From Aromatoleum bremense (GTDB taxonomy: Bacteria > Pseudomonadota > Gammaproteobacteria > Burkholderiales > Rhodocyclaceae): a stretch of 64,000 bases of DNA. The position numbers and the translations under genes were made by a program. Below the pieces are notes generated by a model. It searched no databases, was not told where the DNA came from, and was given only the letters and a program-made list of their open reading frames with translations. This document shows, in pieces, positions 23,066-34,701 of the stretch. Location: assembly GCF_017894365.1 (NCBI RefSeq), contig NZ_CP059467.1, forward strand, positions 2,480,001 through 2,544,000, given 5' to 3'. Numbering within the stretch: the stretch's first letter is position 1; the number at the start of each line of letters is the position of its first letter.

Positions 23066-23853
23066 CAGCGCGACTCCTTCGGGGCGTCGGCGAGACCCGC
23101 CCCGTCGGCGAAGCCGGCGAGCACTTCGGCGGTGTGGAACACCTTGACCGGGGCGTGAATGCGCTTCAGCCGGCCGGCGATGTTCATCAGGCAGCCCAGA
23201 TCGCCACCGAGCAGCGTGTCGGCGCCGGTGGCGAGGATGTTGCGCACTTTGTCATCGACCATTTTCTCGGAAATTTCCGGGTATTTGACGCAGAACGTGC
23301 CGCCGAAGCCGCAGCACACTTCGGCGTCTTCCATCTCCTTGACCTTGAGTCCGTCGACTTCGCCGAGCAGCGCGCGCGGCTGGCCTTTGATGCCGAGCCC
23401 GCGCAGTCCGGAGCACGAGTCGTGGTAAGTCGCGGTGCCGGCGTAGCGCGCATCGACCGTGACTGCCGCGCCGCGCACGTCGGCGAGGAACGACAGCAGC
23501 TCGAAGCTCTTCCTCGACAGCGCTTCGGCGCGCGGTAGCCACTGCGGGTCGTCAGCGAAGAGCGCGGGGTAGTCGTGGCGGATCGTCGCCATGCACGAGC
23601 CGGACGGCCCGACGACATAGTCGAAATGCTCGAACGCCTCGATGACCTGCCGCGCCAGCGCGCGCGCCGCGTCATAGTCGCCGCTGTTGTAGCCGGGCTG
23701 GCCGCAGCACGTCTGGCTCGCCGGCACCTCGACGCTGCATCCCGCGTCTTCGAGCAGCTTGACCGCGGAAAAACCGACGTTCGGGCGGAACAGGTTCATC
23801 AGACACGTGGCGAACAGTCCGACGCGGGGCCCGGCGGTGGGCGATGAGGTCAT
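23065..23853 (-). CDS. lutA: Lactate utilisation protein LutA (CCG-domain Fe-S oxidoreductase)
   Basis: A 262-residue protein with two cysteine-rich CCG-type domains. The first has SQTCCGQPGYNSGDY; the second has AEVCCGFGGTFCVKYPEIS with DSCSGLRGLG before it. It is the first gene of the lutABC operon. Neither a LutR/LldR regulator nor a lactate permease lies next to it, so both must be elsewhere if present. Confidence 0.94.
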   Translation of the reverse strand: MTSSPTAGPRVGLFATCLMNLFRPNVGFSAVKLLEDAGCSVEVPASQTCCGQPGYNSGDYDAARALARQVIEAFEHFDYVVGPSGSCMATIRHDYPALFADDPQWLPRAEALSRKSFELLSFLADVRGAAVTVDARYAGTATYHDSCSGLRGLGIKGQPRALLGEVDGLKVKEMEDAEVCCGFGGTFCVKYPEISEKMVDDKVRNILATGADTLLGGDLGCLMNIAGRLKRIHAPVKVFHTAEVLAGFADGAGLADAPKESR

Positions 23854-24191
23854 GAAGCGGTCTCCGGTTCTTGTTCTGGGCAGGTGAGCGATGAGGGCAG
23901 AGCGATGTTAGCAAGCGCTGCCGCGATGCAGGGCGAGGGATTTTCAGGCCGGCGATGAGCGCGTTTCATGCCAGCGGCAGCATAGCAGAGGCCCGCGGCG
24001 GCGACGGGCCACCGGCGGTGCCGCGGCCGGGCGCGTTTCTGCCGGGCGTGGCACACTGCGCCGGTCGCGCCGGCCGGATCGTGCCCACTGGACGATTACC
24101 GGCCGGGCGATGACAATCCCGTTGCGCGCCCGCACGTCCGGCGTCCGCCGTGATCGCTGCGCGCGTTGACTGAACGAGAAGAAGATCCCGC
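23854..24191. other. Divergent intergenic region, lutA / RND operon
   Basis: About 340 bases between divergent operons must hold both promoters. It is GC-rich with several GGCCGGC-type short inverted repeats, but I see no clear promoter, operator or gene. AGAAGAAG before 24192 is the ribosome-binding site of the adaptor gene. Confidence 0.5.
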
Positions 24192-25196
24192 ATGAAGCGT
24201 CTCCTGTGCCTTGCCTTGATATTCTCGGCGTTATTGCCCCGCTTTGCGACGGCTGCCGAATGGTCGGCCCGCCCGTTGTCCGAAGTCGCGGTGTATCCCG
24301 AATTCCGCGCCTCGGCGCACGTGGTGGCGGTTGACGAGGCGCGCATCGCCGCCGAAGTCTCCGGCCGCATCGAGAGCCTGCCGAGGCGCGTCGGGCAGGC
24401 GGTCGCGAAAGGCGCGGAGCTCGCGCGCATCGACGCCGCCGCGTACCGCATCGAGGTGGAGCGTGCCGCAGCGCAGAGCCGGCTGATCGGCAATCGCGTC
24501 AAGCTCGCCGAGGCGCAGCTCGACCAGGCCCGCGCGCTCGCGAACCAGGGTTTCATCAGCGCGGATGCGCTCAGGATCCGGGAAACCGAACTCGCGGTGC
24601 TGAAGAGCGAACTCGGCGCGACGCGCCAGGGAGTTGCCGCGGCGCGCCTGCAGCTTGCGCGCACGACGATCCGCGCGCCGTTCGCCGGTGTCGTGCGCGA
24701 GCGCCTCGCGAGCGTCGGCGACCTCGCGGTGCCGGGCACGCCGCTGCTGGTGCTGTCGGCGACCGGCAACACCGAGCTGCGGGCGCGCGTGCCGACCGCG
24801 CAGATCGGCAGCCTGCGCGCGGCCGGCAAGTGGGAGCTCGCGGCCGGTGGCGCGACGCACACGCTGCGCCTGCTGCGCGTGTCGCCGGTCGTCGAGCCGG
24901 GCGGGCAGGCCCAGGAGGCGGTGTTCTCGTCGAACGCAGCGCTCGCGCCGGGGCTCGCCGGGGAGGTGCGCTGGCGCAGCCAGGTGCCGCATCTGCCGCC
25001 GGCCTTCCTGCAGCAACGCACTGATGGGCTCGGCGCCTACGTCGAGCGTGACGGCAAGCCGGTATTCGTCGCGCTGCCCGACGCCCAGGCAGGGCGGCCG
25101 GCGGCCGTCGACTGGCCGGCCGATACTGCGGTGATCGACGAGGGGCGCTTTGCGATCGGCCTGAACGCCAACGGCGCGGCAGGAAACGGCAAATGA
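24192..25196 (+). CDS. RND efflux periplasmic adaptor (membrane fusion protein)
   Basis: A 334-residue HlyD/AcrA-type adaptor. A signal peptide (LALIFSALLPRFATA) is followed by the split lipoyl domain (IAAEVSGRIESLPRRVGQAVAKG and TTIRAPFAGVVRERLASVGD), a coiled-coil hairpin between about 90 and 145, and the beta-barrel. There is no lipobox cysteine. It links an inner-membrane RND pump to an outer-membrane channel. The stop overlaps the pump start by ATGA. No outer-membrane factor gene follows. Confidence 0.93.
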   Translation: MKRLLCLALIFSALLPRFATAAEWSARPLSEVAVYPEFRASAHVVAVDEARIAAEVSGRIESLPRRVGQAVAKGAELARIDAAAYRIEVERAAAQSRLIGNRVKLAEAQLDQARALANQGFISADALRIRETELAVLKSELGATRQGVAAARLQLARTTIRAPFAGVVRERLASVGDLAVPGTPLLVLSATGNTELRARVPTAQIGSLRAAGKWELAAGGATHTLRLLRVSPVVEPGGQAQEAVFSSNAALAPGLAGEVRWRSQVPHLPPAFLQQRTDGLGAYVERDGKPVFVALPDAQAGRPAAVDWPADTAVIDEGRFAIGLNANGAAGNGK

Positions 25197-28100
25197 GCGG
25201 CTGGTACCGGCGGCTGATCGACAATCACCCGCTCGCGAACATCGCGTTCGCCCTGGTGCTGCTCGGCGGCATCGTCACTTACCTGACGATGCCGCGCGCG
25301 CAGGACCCGGAGATCAATTTCAACTGGGTCAATATCATCACGACCTTGCCGGGAGCCTCCGCCGAGGATATCGAGCGCGAGCTCACCGGCCCGCTCGAAG
25401 ACGCGATCAAGCAGGTCAAGGACATCAAGTTCGTGTCGTCGTCGAGCCGCGAGGGCGTGTCGTCGCTGCTGGTGCGTTTCGAGGAGATCGGCGAGCAGGA
25501 GTTCGACAAGCGTGTGAACGACCTGCGCCGCGAGGTGCAGAACAAGGCCGAGGCCGAACTGCCAGCGGAGGCGACCGAGCCGGCGATCGTCGAGATCACG
25601 ACGTCGAACGGCTTCCCGACGGCGATGCTGGTGCTCTACGGCGCCGGCGGCGGCGAGACGCTGCGCAGCGCGGCTTTCGGCATCAAGAAGGATCTGGAGC
25701 GGCTCGCCGACGTCGATAGGGTCATCGCGGTCGGTTTCGATGAGCCGGAGCTGCACGTCGACTTCGACCCGGATCGCGTCGCTGCGGCGGGCCTGTCGCC
25801 GGTGCAGGTGTCGGACAGCGTCGCGGCGTGGTTCCGCAACACGCTCGGCGGGCGCATGCGGGTGCAGGACCGCGAGTGGCTGGTGCGCCTCGAAGGCAAG
25901 ACGCCGGACCCGGAAGTGCTCGCGCAGGCGGCGGTCGTGACGCCCGATGGGCGGGTCGCGCTCGGCGAAGTCGCGCGGGTCGCGCGCGGCCACGAGCGCA
26001 CCGGCCAGCTCGTCAGCTACAACGGCCAGCCGGCGGTGATGATGTCGATCACGAAGCAGGCCGGCAGCAACACGCTTGAGCTCGTCGACCGGTTGAAGCG
26101 CTTCGTCGCCGAACGCAATCCGCTGCTGCTCGGCGAAGGCGTGCAGCTGGTGATGATCGACGACCAGACGCACATGACGCGCGACGCGATCGGCGTCATG
26201 GAGTCGAACGCGCTGTTCGGCCTGGTGCTGGTGCTCGGGCTGTGCTGGCTGTTCCTCGGCCCGCGACTCGCGCTGCTCGTCGGGCTCGGCGTGCCGTTCT
26301 CGCTCGCCGGCACGTTCCTGCTCGTCGATCTGATCGGCTCGACGCTGAACCTCACGGTGCTGCTCGGCGTCGTCATTGCGCTCGGCATGCTCGTCGACGA
26401 CGCGGTGGTGATCGTCGAGGCGATCTATTACCGGCTGCAGCGCGGTGACCCGGCGGAGGTTGCCGTCGTCGAAGGGGTGCGCGAAGTCGCGCTGCCGGTG
26501 ATCTCGTCGGTGCTGACGACGATCGCCGCGTTCCTGCCGCTGATGCTGCTGCCCGGCATCCTCGGCAAGTTCATGTTCCTCGTACCGTTCGTCGTCACGG
26601 CGGGCCTGGCGGTCAGTCTCGTCGAGGCGTTCTGGATGATCCCCGCGCACATCCTCGCGCTGCGCCCGGATTTCACACAGCGCCGCAGTCGCATGCAGGC
26701 GAGGCGCGAGTACTTCACGCACTGGTTGCGCGTGAAGTACTCGCGCCTGCTGGTGCGCGTATTTCGCCGGCCGAAGACCGCGCTCGCGGCGCTGGCGCTG
26801 GTGATGGCCGGTGCGGTCGGGGCGCTGGCGGGGGGGCTCGTGAAGATCCAGTTTTTCGCCTTCGACCCGGTGCGCCTGTTCTATGTCAGTTTGGACATGC
26901 CGGCCGGGGCCACGCTGGAGCGCACGCTGGCCGAGGCCGAGCGGGCGGCGCAGGTCGTGCAGCAGACGCTCGACCCGGCCGAGGTGCGTTCGGTCACCGC
27001 GTATGCGGGCATCAAGTTCACCGACACCGAGCCGCTGTACGGCGACCAGTACGGCCAAGTGATCGTGTCGCTGAATCCGCGCCGGGGCGAACTGCGCGAC
27101 ACTGCCGAGGTAATCGCCGCGGTGCGCGAGCCGGTGCTGGCGCTGCAGGGCGAGGGGAAGTTCTCGTTCCTCGAGTTGAAAGGGGGGCCGCCGACGGCGC
27201 GGCCGATCAGCGTCAAGGTCAAGGCCGACAACTACGAGGAATTGCGCGCCGCCGCCGACGCGCTGTTCGCCGAAGTCGCGAAGATCCCCGGCGTGAAGGA
27301 CCTCACCGACGACGACGTGGCGGGCCGCGCCGAACTGCGGCTGGTGTTGAACCGCGAGAAGCTTGCGCGGGCCGGCGTCGCGCCGGGCGAAGTCGCGCGC
27401 CTGCTGCGCCTGTATGGCGAAGGCGAGATGGTCGCGACGACGCGCGACGAGGGCGAGAAAGTCGAAGTCGTCGTGCGCGCGCGCCCCGAGACGCTGACCG
27501 ATGTCAGCGAACTGTTGCAGCGGCCGGTGCCGCTGCCACGCGACGCAGGGGATGTGCGGCGCAGCGTGCAGCTCGGTTCGCTCGTCGACGCGGAAACGCG
27601 CATCTCGAAGGGCTACATACGGCACTATCAGCTGACGCGCGCGATCACGATCGAGGCCGGCCTCGACCAGGACGAGATCGATACGCTGACGGCGAACAAC
27701 CGGTTGAAGGCGGCCTGGGCCGAGCTGCAGCCGCGCTTCCCGAACGTCGAGCTCGATTTCTCGGGCGAACTCGACGACATCCAGGAAAGCCTGGACTCGA
27801 TGGCAGCGCTGTTCTCGCTGGGCGTCGGCCTGATCTACCTGATCCTCGCGACGCAGTTCCGTAGCTATTGGCAGCCGCTGATGGTCCTCGTCACCGTGCC
27901 GCTCGCGTTTACCGGCGTGCTGCTCGGCCTTCTCGTATCGGGCAACCCGCTGTCGCTGTACACGATGTACGGCGTCATCGCGCTCGCCGGCATCGCGGTG
28001 AACTCGGCGATCGTGCTGATCGACGCGGCGAACGAGCGGCGCGCGGCCGGCATGACGGTGCAGCACGCAGCGATTTACGCGGCGAGGCGGCGCGTGGTGC

Positions 28101-28327
28101 CGATCCTGATCACGTCGACGACGACCATCGCCGGCCTGTTCTCGCTCGCCGCGGGCCTCGGCGGCAAGTCGCTGATGTGGGGGCCGGTCGCGGCGAGCAT
28201 CGTGTGGGGGCTCGGCTTCTCGACCTTGCTGACCTTGTTCGCGATCCCGCTGATCTACCGCCTGGCGATGGGAAGGAGACGGCCGGACCGCGGCGTTTCC
28301 GCCGCCCGCCCCGCCCCGATGGCTTAG
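25193..28327 (+). CDS. RND-family efflux pump inner-membrane transporter
   Basis: A 1044-residue AcrB-superfamily permease. The N-terminal helix includes PLANIAFALVLLGGIVTYL, with a large periplasmic loop after it. The TM4 proton-relay region GMLVDDAVVIVEAIYYRL carries the two aspartates, and the second half repeats the layout (GVIALAGIAVNSAIVLIDAANERR). The NSAIVLIDAANE signature and the two-gene operon are common in smaller RND pumps. The substrate cannot be predicted. Confidence 0.94.
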   Translation: MSGWYRRLIDNHPLANIAFALVLLGGIVTYLTMPRAQDPEINFNWVNIITTLPGASAEDIERELTGPLEDAIKQVKDIKFVSSSSREGVSSLLVRFEEIGEQEFDKRVNDLRREVQNKAEAELPAEATEPAIVEITTSNGFPTAMLVLYGAGGGETLRSAAFGIKKDLERLADVDRVIAVGFDEPELHVDFDPDRVAAAGLSPVQVSDSVAAWFRNTLGGRMRVQDREWLVRLEGKTPDPEVLAQAAVVTPDGRVALGEVARVARGHERTGQLVSYNGQPAVMMSITKQAGSNTLELVDRLKRFVAERNPLLLGEGVQLVMIDDQTHMTRDAIGVMESNALFGLVLVLGLCWLFLGPRLALLVGLGVPFSLAGTFLLVDLIGSTLNLTVLLGVVIALGMLVDDAVVIVEAIYYRLQRGDPAEVAVVEGVREVALPVISSVLTTIAAFLPLMLLPGILGKFMFLVPFVVTAGLAVSLVEAFWMIPAHILALRPDFTQRRSRMQARREYFTHWLRVKYSRLLVRVFRRPKTALAALALVMAGAVGALAGGLVKIQFFAFDPVRLFYVSLDMPAGATLERTLAEAERAAQVVQQTLDPAEVRSVTAYAGIKFTDTEPLYGDQYGQVIVSLNPRRGELRDTAEVIAAVREPVLALQGEGKFSFLELKGGPPTARPISVKVKADNYEELRAAADALFAEVAKIPGVKDLTDDDVAGRAELRLVLNREKLARAGVAPGEVARLLRLYGEGEMVATTRDEGEKVEVVVRARPETLTDVSELLQRPVPLPRDAGDVRRSVQLGSLVDAETRISKGYIRHYQLTRAITIEAGLDQDEIDTLTANNRLKAAWAELQPRFPNVELDFSGELDDIQESLDSMAALFSLGVGLIYLILATQFRSYWQPLMVLVTVPLAFTGVLLGLLVSGNPLSLYTMYGVIALAGIAVNSAIVLIDAANERRAAGMTVQHAAIYAARRRVVPILITSTTTIAGLFSLAAGLGGKSLMWGPVAASIVWGLGFSTLLTLFAIPLIYRLAMGRRRPDRGVSAARPAPMA

Positions 28328-28372
28328 ATGCCGTGAGCGCGGCGAGCGGGGCGGCAGTTGTTGGAGGCGCAG

Positions 28373-28783
28373 ATGCTTGCGAGTTTCGCTGCCGATTTCG
28401 TCGTCCTGGTCCATTTCGCGTTCATCCTGTTCGTCGTCGCGGGCGGCGTGCTGGTGCTGCGCTGGTCGCGCCTCGCGTGGCTGCATCTGCCGGTGGTCGC
28501 ATGGGGTGCGGGTATTGAATTGATCGGCGGCATGTGTCCGCTGACGCCGCTCGAAAACGCGTTGCGCCGCGCAGCGGGCGAGGCAGGCTACGCCGAGGGT
28601 TTCATCGAGCATTACCTGCTGCCGCTGATCTATCCCGCGGGGCTGACGCCGGCGATCGGCACGCTGCTGGGCGTCTTCGTGCTGGCCGTCAATGCCGTGT
28701 TCTACGCGGTGCTGTGGCGGCGGCGCCGGCAGCGACGGCGCGCGCGAAGCGCCTCGGACGCCCGCCCGGGAGCCGGCGATTGA
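28373..28783 (+). CDS. DUF2784 family membrane protein
   Basis: A 136-residue inner-membrane protein of the DUF2784 family with about four helices. Conserved family parts are [34 protein letters not shown] and [16 protein letters not shown]. Function is unknown. ATG 28373 is preferred after GGAGG; an in-frame TTG lies five codons upstream. The C-terminus is very arginine-rich. Confidence 0.85.
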   Translation: MLASFAADFVVLVHFAFILFVVAGGVLVLRWSRLAWLHLPVVAWGAGIELIGGMCPLTPLENALRRAAGEAGYAEGFIEHYLLPLIYPAGLTPAIGTLLGVFVLAVNAVFYAVLWRRRRQRRRARSASDARPGAGD

Positions 28784-28814
28784 ACCGAAGCGCCGGTCGG
28801 TGCGTCCCAGTACA

Positions 28815-31031
<2,217 letters not shown>

Positions 31032-31194
31032 CAGCCGTGGCGGACGCCCCGCTTTCGCGGCGTTTGTCGCCGCTCAAGGCTGATCGCCTGCGGCAGTGGA
31101 GACAATGGCACGGCAATGACGAAGTGATCGCGAAGCCTTCACGGCAACGGTCCCGGCGCCGAAAATACCTCACCCCTCTGCAACAGGAGTCGAT

Positions 31195-31650
31195 ATGAAC
31201 ACCCGTCCCGCCTTCCTCCGTCTCGTGTCCGCCCTCGGGCTGGTCGCTGCATTCGCGGGCGGCCCCGTCTTCGCCGCCGGCGAGGAAGTCGTCATGTACA
31301 AGGACCCGAATTGCGGCTGTTGCAGCAAGTGGGCCGAGCACATGCGCGCGAGCGGATTCGCCGTGAAGGAGGTTCGCAGCACCGCGATGAGCGCCGTCAA
31401 GCGCGAAGCTGGCGTGCCGCAGGCGCTCGCTTCGTGCCACACGGCGAAGATCGGCGGCTACGTCGTCGAAGGCCACGTGCCTGCGGCGGACGTGCGGCGC
31501 CTGCTCGCCGAAAAGCCGAAAGTGGCCGGCATCGCAGCGCCTGGAATGCCGGCGGGTTCGCCGGGCATGGAAGGGGCGTATCCTTCCGAGCGTTACGACG
31601 TCGTCAGCTTCGATGCGGACGGCAAGCACCGGCCGTTCGCGTCGCACTGA
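31195..31650 (+). CDS. DUF411 periplasmic protein (probable metal-related)
   Basis: A 151-residue exported protein. A signal peptide (LVAAFAGGPVFA) is followed by a DUF411 domain: VMYKDPNCGCCSKWAEHMRASGF with the CXCC cluster, then GVPQALASCHTAKIGGYVVEGHVPA with a further cysteine and histidine. DUF411 genes are often found with copper-handling genes, so copper binding is plausible but not shown here. An ACAGGAGT site precedes the ATG. Confidence 0.9.
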   Translation: MNTRPAFLRLVSALGLVAAFAGGPVFAAGEEVVMYKDPNCGCCSKWAEHMRASGFAVKEVRSTAMSAVKREAGVPQALASCHTAKIGGYVVEGHVPAADVRRLLAEKPKVAGIAAPGMPAGSPGMEGAYPSERYDVVSFDADGKHRPFASH

Positions 31651-31683
31651 CGCCGGTGCCAGGAGTTGACCAGGGAGTCAGTC

Positions 31684-32010
31684 ATGAAAAAACTGTTCAT
31701 CGCGAGCCTGGCAGCGGGCTTTCTTTCGTGGTCGTCGGCGCCGGCGTTCGCCCAGGCCGATGATCCGGTGCTCGGCGACCGGGGGAGCGACATGATCGTC
31801 GATCTCGTCCTCGTGCGGCCGCTGACCTTCGTCGGTTCGGTGGTCGGGATCGCAGCCTTCATCGTTTCGCTGCCGTTCACCGCCCCGACCGGCTCGGCTC
31901 CCGATGCTGCGCGCGAACTGGTCGGCAAGCCGCTCGAGTACACCTTCAACCGCCCGCTCGGCGATTTCCGCAGCTGCGGCGCGGACCGGCACCCCTGCGG
32001 CGGGCGATGA
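31684..32010 (+). CDS. Small exported hypothetical protein
   Basis: A 108-residue protein with a signal peptide (FIASLAAGFLSWSSAPAFA), then a hydrophobic segment (LTFVGSVVGIAAFIVSLPF) and a Cys-containing tail (FRSCGADRHPCGG). Similar small proteins are common in betaproteobacteria, sometimes mislabelled as transporters; the function is unknown. It follows the DUF411 gene by 33 bases and may be co-expressed. Confidence 0.75.
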   Translation: MKKLFIASLAAGFLSWSSAPAFAQADDPVLGDRGSDMIVDLVLVRPLTFVGSVVGIAAFIVSLPFTAPTGSAPDAARELVGKPLEYTFNRPLGDFRSCGADRHPCGGR

Positions 32011-32037
32011 TCCTGTCGCTGGCGCAGGAGTCCGGCA

Positions 32038-32949
32038 TTACACGAGCAGGAAGTTCTCGTCGGGGACAGGCGCCGGCGGCGGCTCTTCGCCGAGCATCTC
32101 GCGCAGGCTCGCATTGACGCCGGCGACGAGCGCGTCGAGCGCCAGATCGTTCGCCATCGTGCCGAAAGGTTCCTCGATCTCGTCGCTGAGCGCTTCGAGC
32201 GCGAAGAACGTGTAGGACACGAAGCTCACGACCAGCGGCGTCATGAGGCCGATCGAATCGACCAGCCCGAAAGGCAGCAGCGCGCAATAAACATAGGCGC
32301 TGCGGTGCAGGATCACCGTATAGGTGAAGGGCAACGGTGTATTGGCGATGCGCTCGCAGCCGCCGAGCGACGACGACAGCCCGTTCAGCGACTGCTCCAT
32401 CTGCTGCGCGAGCATGAAGTCGAGTTGCCCCGCTTCGCGGCGCTCGCGCAGCCATTGGCCGAGCCACAGCAACACCAGCGCCGGCGCCGAGCGGGCGACG
32501 CGGGCGCGCTCGATGACGACAGCGGGAAGCAGACCGAGCAGGTCGGCGTCGCGCGGCTGGTGGCGCAGCTGGTTGCGCATCGCCGCGGCAAAGCCGATGA
32601 GGCCGAGCACGAACGGGCGGCTCTCGACGTTGCGGGCCGTCAGCGTCAGGGCCTGCCGCGCGAGGTTGCGCGTCTCGACGAGGACGTCGCCCCACAGTTT
32701 GCGCGCTTCCCAGTAGCGGTCGTAACTCGCGTTGATGCGAAAGCCGAGGAAGATCGCGAGCGCGACCCCCATCAGCGAGAACGGGTTCGCGTTGAGCGTC
32801 ACCTTGAAGTGGAAAAGCTGGCCGTGCATCAGCACGACGCCGCACGACAGCGCGAGGATGAACAGCTGCTGCGGCAGGATGCGGGAAACGAGCGACCCGC
32901 GGCGAACGAACAGCAAATGCATCCAGTGCGGACGAGGGCGGACGATCAC
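32038..32949 (-). CDS. Bestrophin family ion channel (UPF0187)
   Basis: A 303-residue membrane protein of the bestrophin/UPF0187 family, which forms pentameric anion or cation channels. Conserved features are the N-terminal ILPQQLFILALSCGVVL helix, LGFRINASYDRYWEARKLWG, and the C-terminal LTPLVVSFVSYTFFALEALSDEIEEPFG with its acidic cluster. The start is GTG at 32949. The gene is monocistronic and convergent with the upstream small exported protein. Confidence 0.9.
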   Translation of the reverse strand: MIVRPRPHWMHLLFVRRGSLVSRILPQQLFILALSCGVVLMHGQLFHFKVTLNANPFSLMGVALAIFLGFRINASYDRYWEARKLWGDVLVETRNLARQALTLTARNVESRPFVLGLIGFAAAMRNQLRHQPRDADLLGLLPAVVIERARVARSAPALVLLWLGQWLRERREAGQLDFMLAQQMEQSLNGLSSSLGGCERIANTPLPFTYTVILHRSAYVYCALLPFGLVDSIGLMTPLVVSFVSYTFFALEALSDEIEEPFGTMANDLALDALVAGVNASLREMLGEEPPPAPVPDENFLLV

Positions 32950-33249
32950 GGCTGGGAGAGGGGGAGGGCGGGCGACGGCGGGGGTGCGATTCTCTCAGGT
33001 TTTGGTGCAATGCGGACGGCGATTTGTTGCGCTGCACGAAAAACTCTTCGCCTACTCGCTTGACGGCGAGCGCACGGATTTCGTGCTCGCGGATTCTGCC
33101 GTCGAATGTTCAGCGTCAGGAGTGCTGCGCCGCACTCCCGTTGCATGTATCAATCACCGGTCAGCAACGCCTTGCAAGAAAACGTCGGGCCGCCCCAAGT
33201 TTTCTTGTCCCCTCGGGGGCGGAAACGGCAAAGCCGTTTCCTGGGGGGC
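32950..33249. other. Intergenic region between the bestrophin gene and the metK 3' end
   Basis: About 300 bases with no gene. It holds the bestrophin promoter region and, near 33208-33241, two hairpins downstream of metK. The rest shows no recognisable element. Confidence 0.5.
33209..33241 (-). terminator. Hairpins downstream of metK, probable terminator region
   Basis: GGAAACGGC-TTT-GCCGTTTCC is a perfect 9-bp stem just after the metK stop on the minus strand. A second short stem, CCCCGAGGGG, follows. A uridine run is lacking, so termination efficiency is uncertain. Confidence 0.5.
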
Positions 33250-34416
33250 TCAAAGGCCTGCGTCGGCGCGCAGCGCCGCGGCCTTGTCGGTCGCTTCCCA
33301 CGTGAATTCCGGCTCGTCGCGGCCGAAGTGACCGTAGGCGGCGGTCTTGCCGTAGATCGGGCGCAGCAAGTTGAGCTCCTGGATAATCGCCTTCGGGCGC
33401 AGGTCGAAGTGCTTGCCGATCAGCTCGACGATGCGCTCGTCGCTGACCCTGCCGGTGCCGAAGGTCTCGACCATCATCGACACCGGCCTGGCGACGCCGA
33501 TCGCATAGGCGACCTGCACTTCGCAGCGATCGGCGAGCCCTGCTGCGACGATGTTCTTCGCGACCCAGCGCCCGGCATACGCGGCGGAGCGGTCGACTTT
33601 CGACGGGTCCTTGCCGGAGAACGCGCCGCCGCCGTGGTGCGCCGCGCCGCCGTAGGTGTCGACGATGATCTTGCGCCCGGTCAGGCCGCAGTCGCCGTGC
33701 GGGCCGCCGATGACGAAGCGTCCGGTCGGGTTGATCAGGTAGCGCACTTCGCCCTGCATCAGCGCCGAAGGCAGCACCGGCTTGATGATCTCCTCGATGA
33801 CGAGCTCGGTGATCTGCGCGTGTGAGACTTCGGGGCTGTGCTGCGTCGACACGACCACGGTGTCGATCGCGACCGGCTTGCCGTCGACGTATCGGACCGT
33901 CAGCTGGCTCTTCGCGTCCGGGCGCAGCCAATTGAGCCGGCCGTCCTTGCGCAGCTCGGACTGGCGCTGCATGATGCGGTGAGCATAGTAGATCGGCAGC
34001 GGCATCAGCGACGGCGTCTCGTTGCAGGCGTAGCCGAACATCAGTCCCTGGTCGCCCGCGCCCTGGTCGAGGTCGAGGCCTTCGCCTTCATTGACGCCCT
34101 GCGCGATGTCGGACGACTGGCGGTTGATCGCGGTGAGGATGGCGCACGACCTGTAGTCGAAGCCGATCGCCGAATCGTCGTAGCCGATGCGGCGGATCAC
34201 GTCCTGCGCGATCTCCTTGTAGTTCGGGTGCGCGCTTGTCGTGATCTCGCCGGAGATGACCACCAGGCCCGTCGATACCAGCGTTTCGCATGCGACGCGC
34301 GCATGGGGGTCGTCGGTGAGGATTGCGTCGAGGACGCCATCGGAGACCTGGTCGGCAACCTTGTCGGGATGGCCTTCGGACACCGATTCCGAGGTGAAGA
34401 GGTATTCCCTGCTCAT
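33250..34416 (-). CDS. metK: S-adenosylmethionine synthetase
   Basis: A 388-residue methionine adenosyltransferase that makes SAM from methionine and ATP. Signatures are [17 protein letters not shown] at the N-terminus, [16 protein letters not shown], the P-loop [17 protein letters not shown] and [16 protein letters not shown]. Length is standard. The ATG at 34416 follows CAGGAGC. A strong hairpin lies just upstream of the ribosome-binding site. The gene is divergent from the lipid A acyltransferases. Confidence 0.97.
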   Translation of the reverse strand: MSREYLFTSESVSEGHPDKVADQVSDGVLDAILTDDPHARVACETLVSTGLVVISGEITTSAHPNYKEIAQDVIRRIGYDDSAIGFDYRSCAILTAINRQSSDIAQGVNEGEGLDLDQGAGDQGLMFGYACNETPSLMPLPIYYAHRIMQRQSELRKDGRLNWLRPDAKSQLTVRYVDGKPVAIDTVVVSTQHSPEVSHAQITELVIEEIIKPVLPSALMQGEVRYLINPTGRFVIGGPHGDCGLTGRKIIVDTYGGAAHHGGGAFSGKDPSKVDRSAAYAGRWVAKNIVAAGLADRCEVQVAYAIGVARPVSMMVETFGTGRVSDERIVELIGKHFDLRPKAIIQELNLLRPIYGKTAAYGHFGRDEPEFTWEATDKAAALRADAGL

Positions 34417-34433
34417 GCGCTGCTCCTGAAAAC

Positions 34434-34479
34434 GAAAAATCCCCAGAGTTCTCCGGCGTGGCCGGCTCCGGGGATTTCG
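34434..34479 (-). promoter_or_regulatory. Structured metK leader: attenuator- or terminator-like hairpin
   Basis: On the minus strand AAATCCCCGGAG pairs with CTCTGGGGATTT (12 bp with one G-U) around an inner CCGGC-CAC-GCCGG hairpin, followed by TTTTCGTTTT. The stem ends about 20 bases before the metK ATG and just before its ribosome-binding site. A terminator in a leader position suggests control of metK by attenuation or an RNA switch. It could instead be a promoter-distal terminator for an unannotated upstream transcript. Confidence 0.6.
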
Positions 34480-34701
34480 TCGAGCAGGCGACGCTTTAGC
34501 AGTACTTGTGTGCCGTGACCGGTTAGGTGCGTTCGCGGCGCCGCCCTGCAAGTTGTCGTATTAACTCGGCGGCTGGGCGATAATTATATGCTTTGTGATC
34601 CGGCGGTCAAATGTGCGGGATCCGGAGCGGGCGATTGAGCCTGTGTCCGGGCCTGTGCCGATTCGACCGGTGCCGATGCCCCCTCGATGTGACCTCTTCG
34701 C

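Noticed and set aside
34417..34520. Known SAM or SAH riboswitch in front of metK
   Set aside because: The stems do not match the consensus cores I can recall, so only a generic structured leader is claimed.
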